A DNA stretch of 64,000 bases, taken from positions 3,714,664 to 3,778,663 of the forward strand of contig CM049315.1 in NCBI GenBank assembly GCA_026874595.1, given 5' to 3'. A program made the position numbers and the translations under genes. Below are positions 23,866 through 34,672 of the stretch, piece by piece (the first letter of the stretch is position 1; every line of letters begins with the position of its first letter). The notes under the pieces were generated by a model. It saw only the letters and a program-made list of their open reading frames with translations. It ran no database searches and was not told the DNA's origin. This stretch comes from Sipunculus nudus (Eukaryota > Annelida > Sipuncula > Golfingiida > Sipunculidae).

Positions 23866-25749
23866 AGTGCAGGGCAGAGGGGAAGCCTGCTGGTAGTGGC
23901 CAAGCTGAGCGAAGGCAAGCTGCCTGGGGTGGGTTACATAATGCAGGTGAAGGCTGTACTACTAGGTGGGCTGATGTAAACAACACTTGACATGGTATAT
24001 GAAAACGTGAATAAAAGCTATTCTTTCCAATCAATTTCTTTGAAATTTCAGATTTTAAAAGATTAAATCCTTATGTATATATGCTGTGAAAATTAAACAA
24101 CAGTGCTTACAGGGAAAAAACGTGCCATTGCAAAAGTTGGACAAAATTTAAGGTATTGATTTTTTATTTATGCTAATAACTTGAAAAATTTGCAAAATTC
24201 AGATCTAATTTTGGGTAAACAATTGAATCTTCATTAAATAAAGTTATATTCCTGAAAAAAAGTCTCTAGGTTCAGCAATTCTCATTTTAGCTGAGTAAAT
24301 ATATTTCCTGATTTTTTAAAAATTGCATTATGTTTTGGCCCATAACTTCAAAATAATACCCAATACTGACCTAATTTTTGGTATGTTCATAGAAAATGTA
24401 TGAAAGAATGTGAATACTAAATATGATCAAAAACAGATCAGTGGTTTTGATATTAGGCAGCCTTGAAGTGTAACAATGGCTTTTTTTATTGAAAACGGAG
24501 GTTTTTCCTTAATATCTCAAAGGAACACAGTCCTAATAACCCAATTTTCGGTATGGTAGGAGATTTGGGGACATCTAACATTATGCCAACAGCCTGGGGA
24601 GCATAGAGATGTGCACTGAATGACCTACAGTCATCAAAGTGGACTGCTTCACAATGTAAGGGAATACAACAAGAGCCTCCAAAAAATTCAATAACTAGCT
24701 TAATTTTGCAGCTTTTATTTTCAAATTTCAGATTTTAACAGATTAAATCCTTATGTGTACATGCTGTGAAAATTAAATCCACAGTACTTACAGGAAAAAA
24801 ACGTGCCGTGGCCAAAGTTGGTTAAAATTTAAGGTACCAAATTTATATTTTTGCCAATATTTAAAAAAATTTAACAGATTTTAATCTAATTTTTGGTATA
24901 CAATTAAATTTTGATTAATTAAAGTTGTGTTACTGAAAAAAAGTCACTACCTTTAACACTTTTGGTCTTAAGTGACCAAATATCTTTCCTGATTTTTTTA
25001 CAAATTCCATTATGTTTGGGCCAATAACTTTTTTAAATTAAATAATACTGACTTAATTTCTGGCATGTACATAGGAACTATATAGAGGAATATTTATGGT
25101 AAGTATGAAGAAAACCAGATGAGTGGTTTTGATATTAGGAAGTCCTGAAGTGTAAAAATAGATTTCTAATAAAAAATTGAGGTTTTTCCTTAATATCTCG
25201 AAGGAACAAAGTCCTATTGACCCAATTTTCCGCATGGTAGGAGATTTTGGGGACATCTCACTGTATTCCGAATTTTAGATTTGTAGGTCCAATGGTGTCG
25301 ACACGTGCCAGTCCTACAGACGAACATCCAGACGGACGGACAGATGGACAGACAGACAGATGGATGATGGACAATGGACCACGACTTATAGTCAGCTGAG
25401 CTAGAAATTAATCCCACAAAGTTTGACCAATATTCCTTATTTTAAAACTAAGTTTGACAGTGTTATTAACACCTAGGCCTAGCCAACTTTAAGAGATATG
25501 AATGAAATGCTACAAAGTATTTATATCTTCTTAAATCCTGTCAGTTAGCACTTACATTAAATCCTAATATTTTATCACATTTGCATATAAGGATCAAATT
25601 CCTGAACATTTTTTCTTTAAAAAATTAAATTGTTCAAGTCTCAACAAAAAGAATTTAAAAATAAAAATTATAAGATTTGTCTCATTGCTGAAAAAAAATG
25701 TGAAATCATAAGATTCATCTTATTTAAAGTACAGGTCTGCCATCAGAAT

Positions 25750-25769
25750 GGGGGGGGGGGGGGGGGGGG
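25750..25769 (+). repeat. poly(G) tract, 20 bases
   Basis: Run of 20 G in the outer HelA copy. The corresponding place in the 39756 copy (about 40370) holds GGGTGGGGGGAGGGG, an interrupted G run. Confidence 0.95.
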
Positions 25770-27921
25770 AGAGAAAGGCTCCTTGAGGTATTAACTGCAG
25801 ACAGTCTGATCAAGCTCAACAAGAGAGAGGGCTTGCCCTGGTGATGGGATTACATAACAACAGCCTGGGGAGCATAGAGAGCTGCACTGAATGACCTACA
25901 GTGACCAAAGTGGACTGCTTTACAATGTAAGGGAATACAACAAGAGCCTCCAATAAAAAATTTCATAACTAGCCTAATTTTGCAGCTTTTATTTTCAAAT
26001 TTCAGATTTTAACAGATTACATCCTTATGAGAACATGCTGTGAAAATTAAATCCACAGTACTTACAGGAAAAAAAAAAAAACGTGACAAAAGTTAGGCAA
26101 AATTTAAGGTACTGATTTTATATTTATGCTAATAACTTAAAAATAAATGCAAAATTCAGATCTAATTTTTGGTTTACAATTGAATCTTGATGAAATGAAG
26201 TTATATCTCTGAAGTTATATCTCTCGCATCAGCAATTCTTATGTTAAGTGTGTAAATAAAGGTGCATTATGTTTCGGCCCATAACTTCAACATATTACAC
26301 AATACTGACCTGATTTTTGGTATGTACATAGGAAATGTATTGAAGAATATGAATATTAACTATGATCAAATTCGGATCAGTGGTTTTGATATTAGGCAGT
26401 CTTGAACTGTAAAAATGGGTTTTTAATGGAAAACTGAGGTTTTTCCTTAATATCTTGAAGGAATGAAATCTTAGTGACCCAATTTTCAGTATGGTAGGAG
26501 ATTTTGTGGACATCTAACTCTATGCAAAATTTAGGATTCGTAGGTTCAAGGGTTTCAAAACGTGCCCTGTTAACGGCAGGACAGCCAGACGGCCAGAGGA
26601 CAATCGACCACGACTATAGCTCAGATGACTTATAGTCATCTGAGCTAAAAATCAATAACTAGCCTAATTTTCAAGCTTTTATTTTCAAATTTTTTTATTT
26701 AAACAAATTAAATACTTATGTTTACATGCTGTGAAAATTAAATCAATGGTACTTACAGGAAAGAAACATGCCATGGTCAAAGTTGGCAAAATTTAAGGTA
26801 TTGATTTTATTTTTATGCTAATAACTTATAAAATTTGAAAAATTCAGATCTAATTTTGGGTAATCATAATTAAACATAGTTATATACTTGGGAAAATAGA
26901 CGCTTGTTTCAAAATTTTTCATGTTAAGTGAGTAAATATTTTTCCTAATTTGTTACAAAGTCCATTATGTTCGAGCCCATTATACTTAACAGACTTAATT
27001 TCTGGCATGTAAATAGAAAATATATAGAGGAATATTTATGGTAAATATGAGGGAAAACAGATAAGTGGATTTTATATTAGGCAGTCCTGAAGTGTGAAAA
27101 AAGATTTTTAATAAAAGATTGAGGTTTTTCCTAATTTCTCAAGGGAACAAAGTCGCAAAGACCCAGTTTTCGGCTTGGTAGGAGATCTTAGGGACATCTA
27201 ACATTATGCCAAATTTTGGATTCTTAGGTCTTACGGTTTCAAAATGTGCCACATCTACGGACAGACAGACGGACAGACCGACGGACGACTGAAAATGGAC
27301 CACGACTATAGCTCAGATGACTTATAGTCAGCTGAGCTAATCATCATGTAAAATTTAATAAAATTAACATTTATGTTAATCAAGATAAATAATTTCAGAC
27401 GGTTTATTTAAATATTAACAACATATAAGCTTGATTTGTCCAATTAGCAAGTTACTCCAGGTTCAGGTTTCACTGTTGTCAGCAGCCACTGTAGTTACTC
27501 TTCTGGCCCGTGGTCAATTTCTCATCAGGATGTATCACCTTTATAGCATCTTCCTAAGCCACCAAAATTTTAAATATTGTCACAGGGCAGGCTACAAAGT
27601 GACATTTGCAGCCCATTTTCTACAACTTATGGGGAAACTAGAATCGAGTGGAGGAGGATGCCTGAATGACTGATCCAATTGAGGTTTCTCCTCTTAGGCT
27701 GTCATGACTAACCCACATTTAGAGAAACAAACTGGGGCAAAATAGCTTTTTAAGCATTTTATTTTTGGCATGTCAGAGGGAACCCTCATAAAATTATGAT
27801 TTAACTGTATATCTTAAGTCATTTATGCAATAAATGACCAGTTTATGTACATTTCTCTCAGATGTAAGAAAGATGATCATATTAGTATGTAAGTATGTTA
27901 GTATGTTAGTATGTGAGTATA

Positions 27922-28352
27922 CTGTGGTTGGCTTCATATTCGCGAGGCAGAAATTTTGCGATTTCTCCATTTTAAATGTATCGCGAGGGTTTCATTTTTG
28001 CGATCTAACCAGAACCTATATCAAATCTTTGGTAAATCCATACCTGTGTGTATTATAAAATGAAAATAAGTCATGAGTTCGTGATATTCTTCTCATATAA
28101 CGATTGGCCCATACACACAGCACAGGTAGTTTAGTTCAAATTTAAGGTAACGTTTTCCCTATACCTGTATGGATGTAACTTATTATAAAATTTCTTACTG
28201 TTATAACCTATTCCCATACAAGTATTGGCTACACTAAATATGAAAGACACACTCAATTGGCCAATTATTCCCGAGGGCTTCATTTTCGCGATTATTTTCC
28301 ATTCGCGAATATCGCGAAATTAAAACCCTCGCGAACAAAAAGGCAACCACAG
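27922..28352. mobile_element. Mariner-like MITE with TA duplication
   Basis: The left end CTGTGGTTGGC and right end GCAACCACAG are inverted, and each is flanked by TA (27920-27921 and 28353-28354). At 431 bp and without a frame it is a MITE. The inner parts of both ends carry repeated TCGCGA/CGCGAA/CGCGAG motifs, which are striking in an otherwise CpG-poor neighbourhood. The Tc1/mariner call rests on the TA target and end form. Confidence 0.65.
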
Positions 28353-28802
28353 TATGTCAGTAAATTATATGGTATCAATGATTTTGGAGTTAAACATGTG
28401 TTAACTGTAGTTTTTTAGATTTTTTTAGTGTTATGTACAAAATATGTGATGCTTTAAAAATTCACTCCAAAGAAGAGAAATAATTTAAAGTCTCAGACTT
28501 ATAATTAAGATCATGGCATCACTTTCACTAGTTTCAGTAGAGATCTGTGACAAGAAATGTTTGTTTTATGTATAACTAAATGGTAACATAATTCAGTCAA
28601 CTAGAAATATGTTTCCTATTAGAACTTTATTGTTTTACAGTGGAAAGCTAAATTTAATATGAAACGTCTATACTTCACAGACAGTATACACCTAAACTTC
28701 GGATAAAACTGGATTAAACCTTTTTTATCCAATCTGGATTAATCCAGATGAATCCAGTGGATTAAACCGACTGCGGATAAAACTGCCAACCCTGTTTTAA
28801 CA

Positions 28803-31157
28803 TATTATCACCATCTGTAATCCTGGTTTGACACAATTAAGCTGATCTTTATTTTAATCTAATACACCTTTCCACAACTTAAACATTTCAAAACCAGCCA
28901 GGCTATGCAAATAAATCATAGCAGATAAATTATAATGGCTCAAAGATGTGGTTTTTTTTAATTCATGTGGACAAAGACTTTTATCTGACAGGGGCAGGCA
29001 CTTTCTATCATGCTTGCATGTATTACACAGCCTGACATGGATTACTTACTTGTAGAACATACAAAATGCACTTCTAAGGCAAATAAACATTTTTGATAAA
29101 TTTTTCAATGCATTACATTTTACAGAGTTAAACTGGTGAAAGTCCCTCGACTGCAGCATTACCTTGCTCTCTGGGACAAAATTGTCTTTGTGGAGATTTA
29201 GCCTGCTGATTTCTGATCAATGGGCAAGCTTCACAACCCCAACATATATCATATGTACCATATAGTCTAGACAGAAATAGACAGATCCAAAATCAATGAT
29301 GCTGCTAGAAATTCTATGATTTTAGTAAAAACTTTGATCATGTGGACCAAAAAAGACTGACACAACGCACATATTAAAACAGCCAGGATGGATGCTGGCC
29401 ATTAAGAAATTTATAAATCCATAATCTCTTATGAATACTTAGCAAAACACCACTGATCAACCACCTGCATATCCCAGTCCAACAAAAGCATCTGATGAAA
29501 AAATTGAAAAATCAATATGTACTTCCAAGGTTGTAAAAAGACAGCATATCTTGCTTTGTATATACCCTGTCATTTTTAGAATCTATTGACTGTTTTTGGA
29601 AGGCATGCACTCAAGCCAATCCCAGAGCATGTGACCAATCATCTGACAAAATGTCTGCCCTCTCATTTCCAATTCAAAGCAAGCAAAGCAAGCCAAAAGA
29701 AACAGGTTTTTCTTCAATAACATTGTGTAGGTAAGGTACTTTATAAAGAGCAGACCAGCTGCACAGGGACAAACAATATATTGATAATATACTCATGTGA
29801 TTTCCTGTAAATAAGAATCTGTAAATATTCACTACAGTATTTTTGTCACAGAAATTTAGTCAGTTCCTGGTAACATCTTGTTGCTTACAAAGCACAGAAT
29901 TAATTTTTTTTTTTATTTAATTATTAAAATATATAATTAGATTGGAACTGAGTGATAAGAAGTAGTCTGGGGAAGAAGGGAAATCTTTGTGTCGTCTACA
30001 AAGCACCCAGTTTCCTAAGGAGTGGAGAGAAGCAAGATCATTTTTTACTCAAAGCAGTAAAAAGGGGGCTGCTTCCAAAGCTCACTGTTATTACCAATGT
30101 TTTGATTATCCCTCCCCTTTATCTACTTGATCTTCCTCCACTTGACTTTTGACAAGGCTGAACTATCGGATACAGCAGCATCTCAACTTCCCTTTCATCT
30201 TCTTTATCTTTTCCATCTCTTATATCTTGTATTGTCTACTACTCCCTGACTGAAACTTGGGGTCTTCAAAATTCCTGCTTTGAAAACCCAGACTTTACAT
30301 GCTATGCAGCAGGAACATTATACATGTTAGATATATCATGATTATTTGAAAACGGATATGAAACATGTCTGTCTGTTTACAATGACACATAAATTACTAA
30401 TTTACTCCTTGCTGATACTGACCGATTTTCTGATATACCAACAGGAGAAAGCTAATTTAATGTCCTCTCATGGTGTACTTGCAGCATAACAAACATAAGC
30501 TGACTTGATGACTGATAACACAGGCTCTGATATTGCAGTGCCCCTGCTGATACATGTACCAATATATCAGTCCATAAACAACAGAGAGTTGTGGGAATTT
30601 TCCTGTACAGACTGCTGTGGCTTGCATCTTGTCTGACATGAAAAATCATGTCTTGCTTCCTGAATCAAATGTAAAGCATCTATGAATAACCCTTTATTGT
30701 GCAGAAGACCTACCGGGTACTTAACTATTAGAAATATAGAAACTTTATTGTTTTGACTCAGGTTTCGTTTGCTGTACATAGATAATAAAAGAATGATTAC
30801 TAGACTTGTTGTATATGTTTTTTACTTTGGCTGGTTTTATCAAGGCATGGTTAAAGTTTCATAATTTTACTACTTTTCTCAGGCTTTTATAAGGTTGACT
30901 TTTTCAAGGTCTCACTATCTAGAGTAAATGTGCAGGACCTAAAGGAACTTTCAATAAGTCAAAATTTTTTCATCACTTTTAAAGTATAAACAAGGGAAGA
31001 TAAATGTATGCACTATATATATAGATATATAATTGAATGGTACACACAAACAAAAATACATATCAGTTTGTAAGATACTGGATTTAATACCTCTGCCAGG
31101 TGGCAAGTGATATTATGTTTTACCTTTGGTAGCTTGGTTTGTCCGTGTGCAGATTAT
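28803..31157. other. No gene recognised
   Basis: AT-rich DNA. I looked on the minus strand for the second zinc-finger exon of the nuclear receptor and did not find one here. Confidence 0.5.
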
Positions 31158-32038
31158 CGATCTGCCAAAACAAAGTTTTGCGGATACTCTGTTTTTGACC
31201 ATGTTTGCACAGCGTCCATCTGTTTGTCTGCCTTGGGTTAAAATCACTCATATCTCTGGAGTGGTTTGACTAATTCACCTGAAATTTGGCATGCGTATAC
31301 ATCCTGGATAGCTTTCTTGATTTTATGACAGATGGCGCCACCTACATTCTAGTTTACGCTGCAGACATCCAAGCTCATATCTCGGAAACCGTTTGACCGA
31401 GTGCATGTGTTTAGATCACACATAGCTCTTTATCATACACAAAACTGGAGGGACCACCTGCAACCATTTTTGCACAGTGTCAGTCTGTTTGTCTGCCGTG
31501 GGCTTAAATCTCTCATATCTCAGTAGTGATTTGACTTATCTGCCTAAAATTTTGCATGTTTATACATCTTGGAAAGGTTTCTCGATTTTTTTTGGCAGAT
31601 GGCCCCACCTACATTTATGTTAATGCTGCAGACATTCAGGCTTATATCTCAGGACTGGTTGGACAGATATCCCCCTGAAATTTAGCATGTGTATAGGTCT
31701 CACATAGCTCTTAATCATACACAAAATTGGTGGTGCCACCTGCCACCATTTTTGCACAAGTCCTTCTGTTTGTCTGCTGTGGGATACAATCACTCATAAT
31801 ACATGTAGTGGTTTGACCTTTTGCCTAAAATTTTGCATATGTATACAGCTTGGACAGCTTTCTGGATTTTGTGGTAGGTTGCGCAACCTACATACACTTT
31901 TCGGCTGCAGACATCCATGCTAATATGCAACACACCTCACTCTATTTCCCCTTGCCACTCAATCCATGCCTTACTTCACCCTTTCCACTCTGATTTTGTC
32001 GGATACAAGTAGTCACTTGTGGACTGCCCGTATTCTAT
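31158..32038 (+). mobile_element. HelB element, Helentron-like
   Basis: It begins with a hairpin, TGCCAAAAC / GTTTTGCGGATAC arms around AAA. It ends with the inverted subterminal repeat TTTTGTCGGATAC, an AGTC/GACT hairpin and CTAT, a changed CTAG. The other copy at 49834-50993 runs in the opposite direction. The interior repeats a module of about 270 bp containing a GATGGCGCCACC box, GACATCCAAGCTCATATCTC and a TTTGCACAG.. phrase. No coding frame. It lies in the presumed intron 3' of the receptor exon. Confidence 0.7.
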
Positions 32039-32394
32039 TTTAGGATTATGATTACACCTATGGAACAATCTGGACTGAGAATTTGGAGGTTATCTTGATC
32101 ACCATCATGTTGTTTTTATTCAAAGTCTTCCTTTCCTTTGTGATACCTGACTATTCCATCTGTCTCCGTCCAGGTCATCTGTCACTCTTATAGACAGCTA
32201 CCCCATGAATGGAGTTGTTGAACCATGACAAATATTTCCTGTGTTACTGAGCAGTTAGATAAGAATTCAGGGAGAGGTTGTGTCCTCTGATGACTTTCTT
32301 GTAAATATACAAATCTATTTCACAACATGAGACAAGTAAATTGGACTTGACTTTCATGTCATAGTAAAGATGTAAACGGATGCATGATGCTTAC
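32039..32394 (-). other. Presumed intron downstream of receptor exon
   Basis: On the minus strand it starts with a good donor, GTAAGCATC, at 32394 and continues leftward. No further exon was found within it. Confidence 0.6.
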
Positions 32395-32507
32395 CTTGCA
32401 GCCTTCACAAGTAATAGCCCCAAAGTGATATCCAGAAGATGGCGTCCCACACACCTTACACGGGATCTTACTGTAGTCTACATCCAGAGCCTTGTCCTCC
32501 TCACCAC
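32395..32507 (-). CDS. Nuclear receptor exon, first zinc finger
   Basis: Internal exon of a nuclear hormone receptor, a DNA-binding transcription factor. On the minus strand it lies between an acceptor (TTCATTAACAG) and a donor (AAG/GTAAGC), 113 bases, entering in phase 1 and leaving in phase 0. It encodes an acidic lead ([15 protein letters not shown]), then the first finger with C-X2-C-X13-C-X2-C spacing: [17 protein letters not shown] followed by CEGCK. The break right after CEGCK is a common intron site in receptor DNA-binding domains, so the next exon should begin GFFRR or similar. The residue after CG is Thr, where most receptors have Asp. The [11 protein letters not shown] stretch is most like subfamily 1-type or knirps-like invertebrate receptors; I cannot assign the group. 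Neighbouring exons lie outside the recognisable window. Confidence 0.93.
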
Positions 32508-32921
32508 CTGTTAATGAAGTAAAGTGAAATAATGAACAAGTGTCAAAGTTCAACAGCTATCAATATCACTGACCTACAGGGATATTTGACAGAAATACAG
32601 TTTTATCTCCTTGAAACAAGAAGAAGAAACAACAAATGAGGTTTATGCTACAGGGTCACCTTATTAAGAAAGGAACTTTGCAGCACAACATTTTCTTATT
32701 GTTCCTACATAAGTATCATGCAATACAAGCACAAGTCAAGATTGTTTTAAATGTATAATTTCTAAAGGAACTAGATGAATACTGACAGGTCAGGAAGGGC
32801 CCCACAAATGGCCCATAGACTTCTAGTATAGGCTGAGTGATGCTTGGAAATATAATAAAAGACCTGATTACATGCAGAGACACAGGAGACTAACCCAAAC
32901 AAGTATTTAAACACTAAAGCA
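32508..32921 (-). other. Presumed intron upstream of receptor exon
   Basis: Ends at the acceptor CAG at 32508-32510. No other exon was recognised. Confidence 0.55.
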
Positions 32922-33758
32922 AGATTGAAAGACTGGCAAGAAAAGTTTGGCTTAAAAGGCATTCACAACTTTTTAGAATTATGAGTCCTGAGACCTTGAC
33001 CTCTGACCTCATTTCCCTAAAATCAATAGGGTTATTGTTTATATATATATATATATATTGAGTTTGAAATCCATATGTGAATCCAAACAACAGTTATGAA
33101 AGTTTTTGGAAATCCATGTATGTACAGATGACTCCTGCCTGTGACCTTGACCTTTGACCTTGTAACCCCGATAGGGAAAAGGATATGTGCCTATTAGCAG
33201 ATGAGCTGTACGTACAAGATGGAATATGAAATGTTTTGCTTAAAATGCATCCAAAATCTTTTTAAAGATATGGGTATTGTGACCTTGACCTCATGACCCC
33301 AAAATCAGTAGGGTTCTTGCTTTAGTGGTGGGCCCATTATATATATAGTTTGAAATCCATATGTGAATCCCAACCGGAGCTATCCTTTGGAAATGAATTG
33401 TGGACAGATGGCTCCTGTGACTTTGAACTAGTGACCCAAAGATTGATAGAGATGTTTCCCTGTTGGCAGGTGTCCTATATGTGTAAGATAGAAAGACTGG
33501 CATGGAAAGTTTGGCTTAAAATGCATCCACAAAATTAAAAAAAAATGTGAGTCTTGAGACATTGACCTTTGACCTCATGACCACAAATTCAATAGTGTGG
33601 GGGGCCATTTATACATTAAGTTTGAAATCCATATGTGAGTCGAAACTTGAGTTATCATCCAGAAATGAATTGTGGTCGGACAAACAAGACAGATGGACAC
33701 ACAGACAGACAGATGGTGATTACCATAGGGCACCTGCTTCTATTGAAGGGGGCCCTAG
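32922..33758 (-). mobile_element. HelD element, 3' part missing
   Basis: Modules with TGACCTTGACCTTTGACC (33133 perfect; changed forms near 32993, 33280, 33558) lead to a GACA-type tract (33690-33712). A terminal hairpin follows with arms TAGGGC and GCCCTA (33727-33757). The right end GGGGGCCCTAG is nearly the inverse of TAGGCCCCC, the subterminal repeat of the HelD copy at 61880. No CTAG-type terminus is visible at the left, so the copy appears truncated. It sits 0.4-1.2 kb upstream of the receptor exon. Confidence 0.6.
33040..33058. repeat. (TA)n microsatellite
   Basis: Nineteen-base pure TA run within a HelD module. Confidence 0.95.
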
Positions 33759-34672
33759 ATATATTCAAAGAGACTCATGGCACTCAGCTAACTGACACAA
33801 CTTGTGACATTCTGCCATAACTCCAAATAACAACTTCCAATAAGAACTTGATATAAAGAACTTACGTGGTCTAACAGTTAGAATTTCTGTCAAAGCTATC
33901 AACAGATAACTATAGGTAGAAATTCAGTGAATCAGTTATAAAATTTAAATTCAACAATGTTTTGTGACTTTCTAAGAAATTCACCACTGATACAACTTAC
34001 AGCATTGTTTATTCAATCACTAATCAATCCATTAAAAGAGATAGAAAACAGAATTTCAAACAGCTACTTGACAAGGATGCAGCACTCAGTGTACATAGCT
34101 TGAATGTGGTCATCATAAACTAAGCTTCCACCAGATGAAGGTTCTGGCAATGACACACTATTGTATTAAGTAATCCTGAGGAATCTGACTGATATACATA
34201 AGCAGATGACCATAATCATCGTCAGTAATGAGGTGAAGAATTGATAAACAATTTTGTTATGGTTTTTCTAACAGATGACCATAATGTTAAGGATGTGCTG
34301 TTCCAGCTGCAGCCATGGTGTCCACCTTTCCTTAAGTTCATGACTGATTTGACAGATTTCATCCCAAATATAGGACTTCTTACCAAAAGTGCATGTGCAT
34401 ATAATCACTGATGATGGATACAGCAGCTAAAACATGATTCAATTTAATCTAATAAAGAAAAAGACCACACATAAATTAATCAGCATAATAGGGTGGGCAT
34501 AAGTGGTCAATATTTCAATCATCATATCAATGGATACTTGTGGGTCAATATATCAATGAATGGTACAGACAAATATGGATATCATAAAATGAACACCAAT
34601 TTTACAAACATATGCCATTAATTGGTTGATTTTTTACTATATTTTTGTTCAAAGATATTTTTACAGATTATT
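33759..34672. other. No feature recognised
   Basis: AT-rich single-copy-looking sequence between HelD and HelC; no exon seen. Confidence 0.55.

Larger units (their letters stand above)
22162..25402 (-). mobile_element. HelA element nested in HelA
   Basis: It starts CAAGGGACCCCTGGGTC and ends AGTCAGCTGAGCT. The unoccupied site is present in the 39756 copy (about 40054), which reads GAGTTAAAAATTAATCC without interruption. From 22885 on it is a close relative of window bases 1-2451, including the G run. Bases 22200-22830 have no counterpart in the 51294 copy. Confidence 0.75.
21825..27338 (-). mobile_element. HelA element (outer copy), interrupted
   Basis: The left end AGAGGCCCATGGGTCACG is a mutated HelA terminus followed by CGCTCAGCTGA. 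The sequence matches the 39756 copy up to GGCCATATGAGTT at 22158, breaks for the inner copy, and resumes with AAATTAATCC at about 25405. It ends in the hairpin arms AGCTCAGATGACT and AGTCAGCTGAGCT at 27338. Additional hairpin-ended modules (for example 26619-26647) and a 20-base G run lie inside. Confidence 0.65.
21704..28794. mobile_element. hAT-like element split by nested insertions
   Basis: The left end CAGGGTTGG and the right end CCAACCCTG are inverted copies. They are flanked by TTTCAACA (21696-21703) and TTTTAACA (28795-28802), an 8-bp duplication with one mismatch. Both ends continue into the same internal style, repeated TTTAATCCAG and GGATAAAAC motifs. Between them lie HelA copies and a mariner-like MITE, so a small hAT-like element seems to have been expanded to 7.1 kb. 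The alternative is two unrelated relics in opposite orientation; the near-matching TSD argues against it. Confidence 0.55.

Noticed and set aside
28803-32394. Second zinc-finger exon of the nuclear receptor
   Set aside because: I scanned the minus strand for a GFFRR-like start and a Cys-rich second finger and found none, so it probably lies beyond the window.
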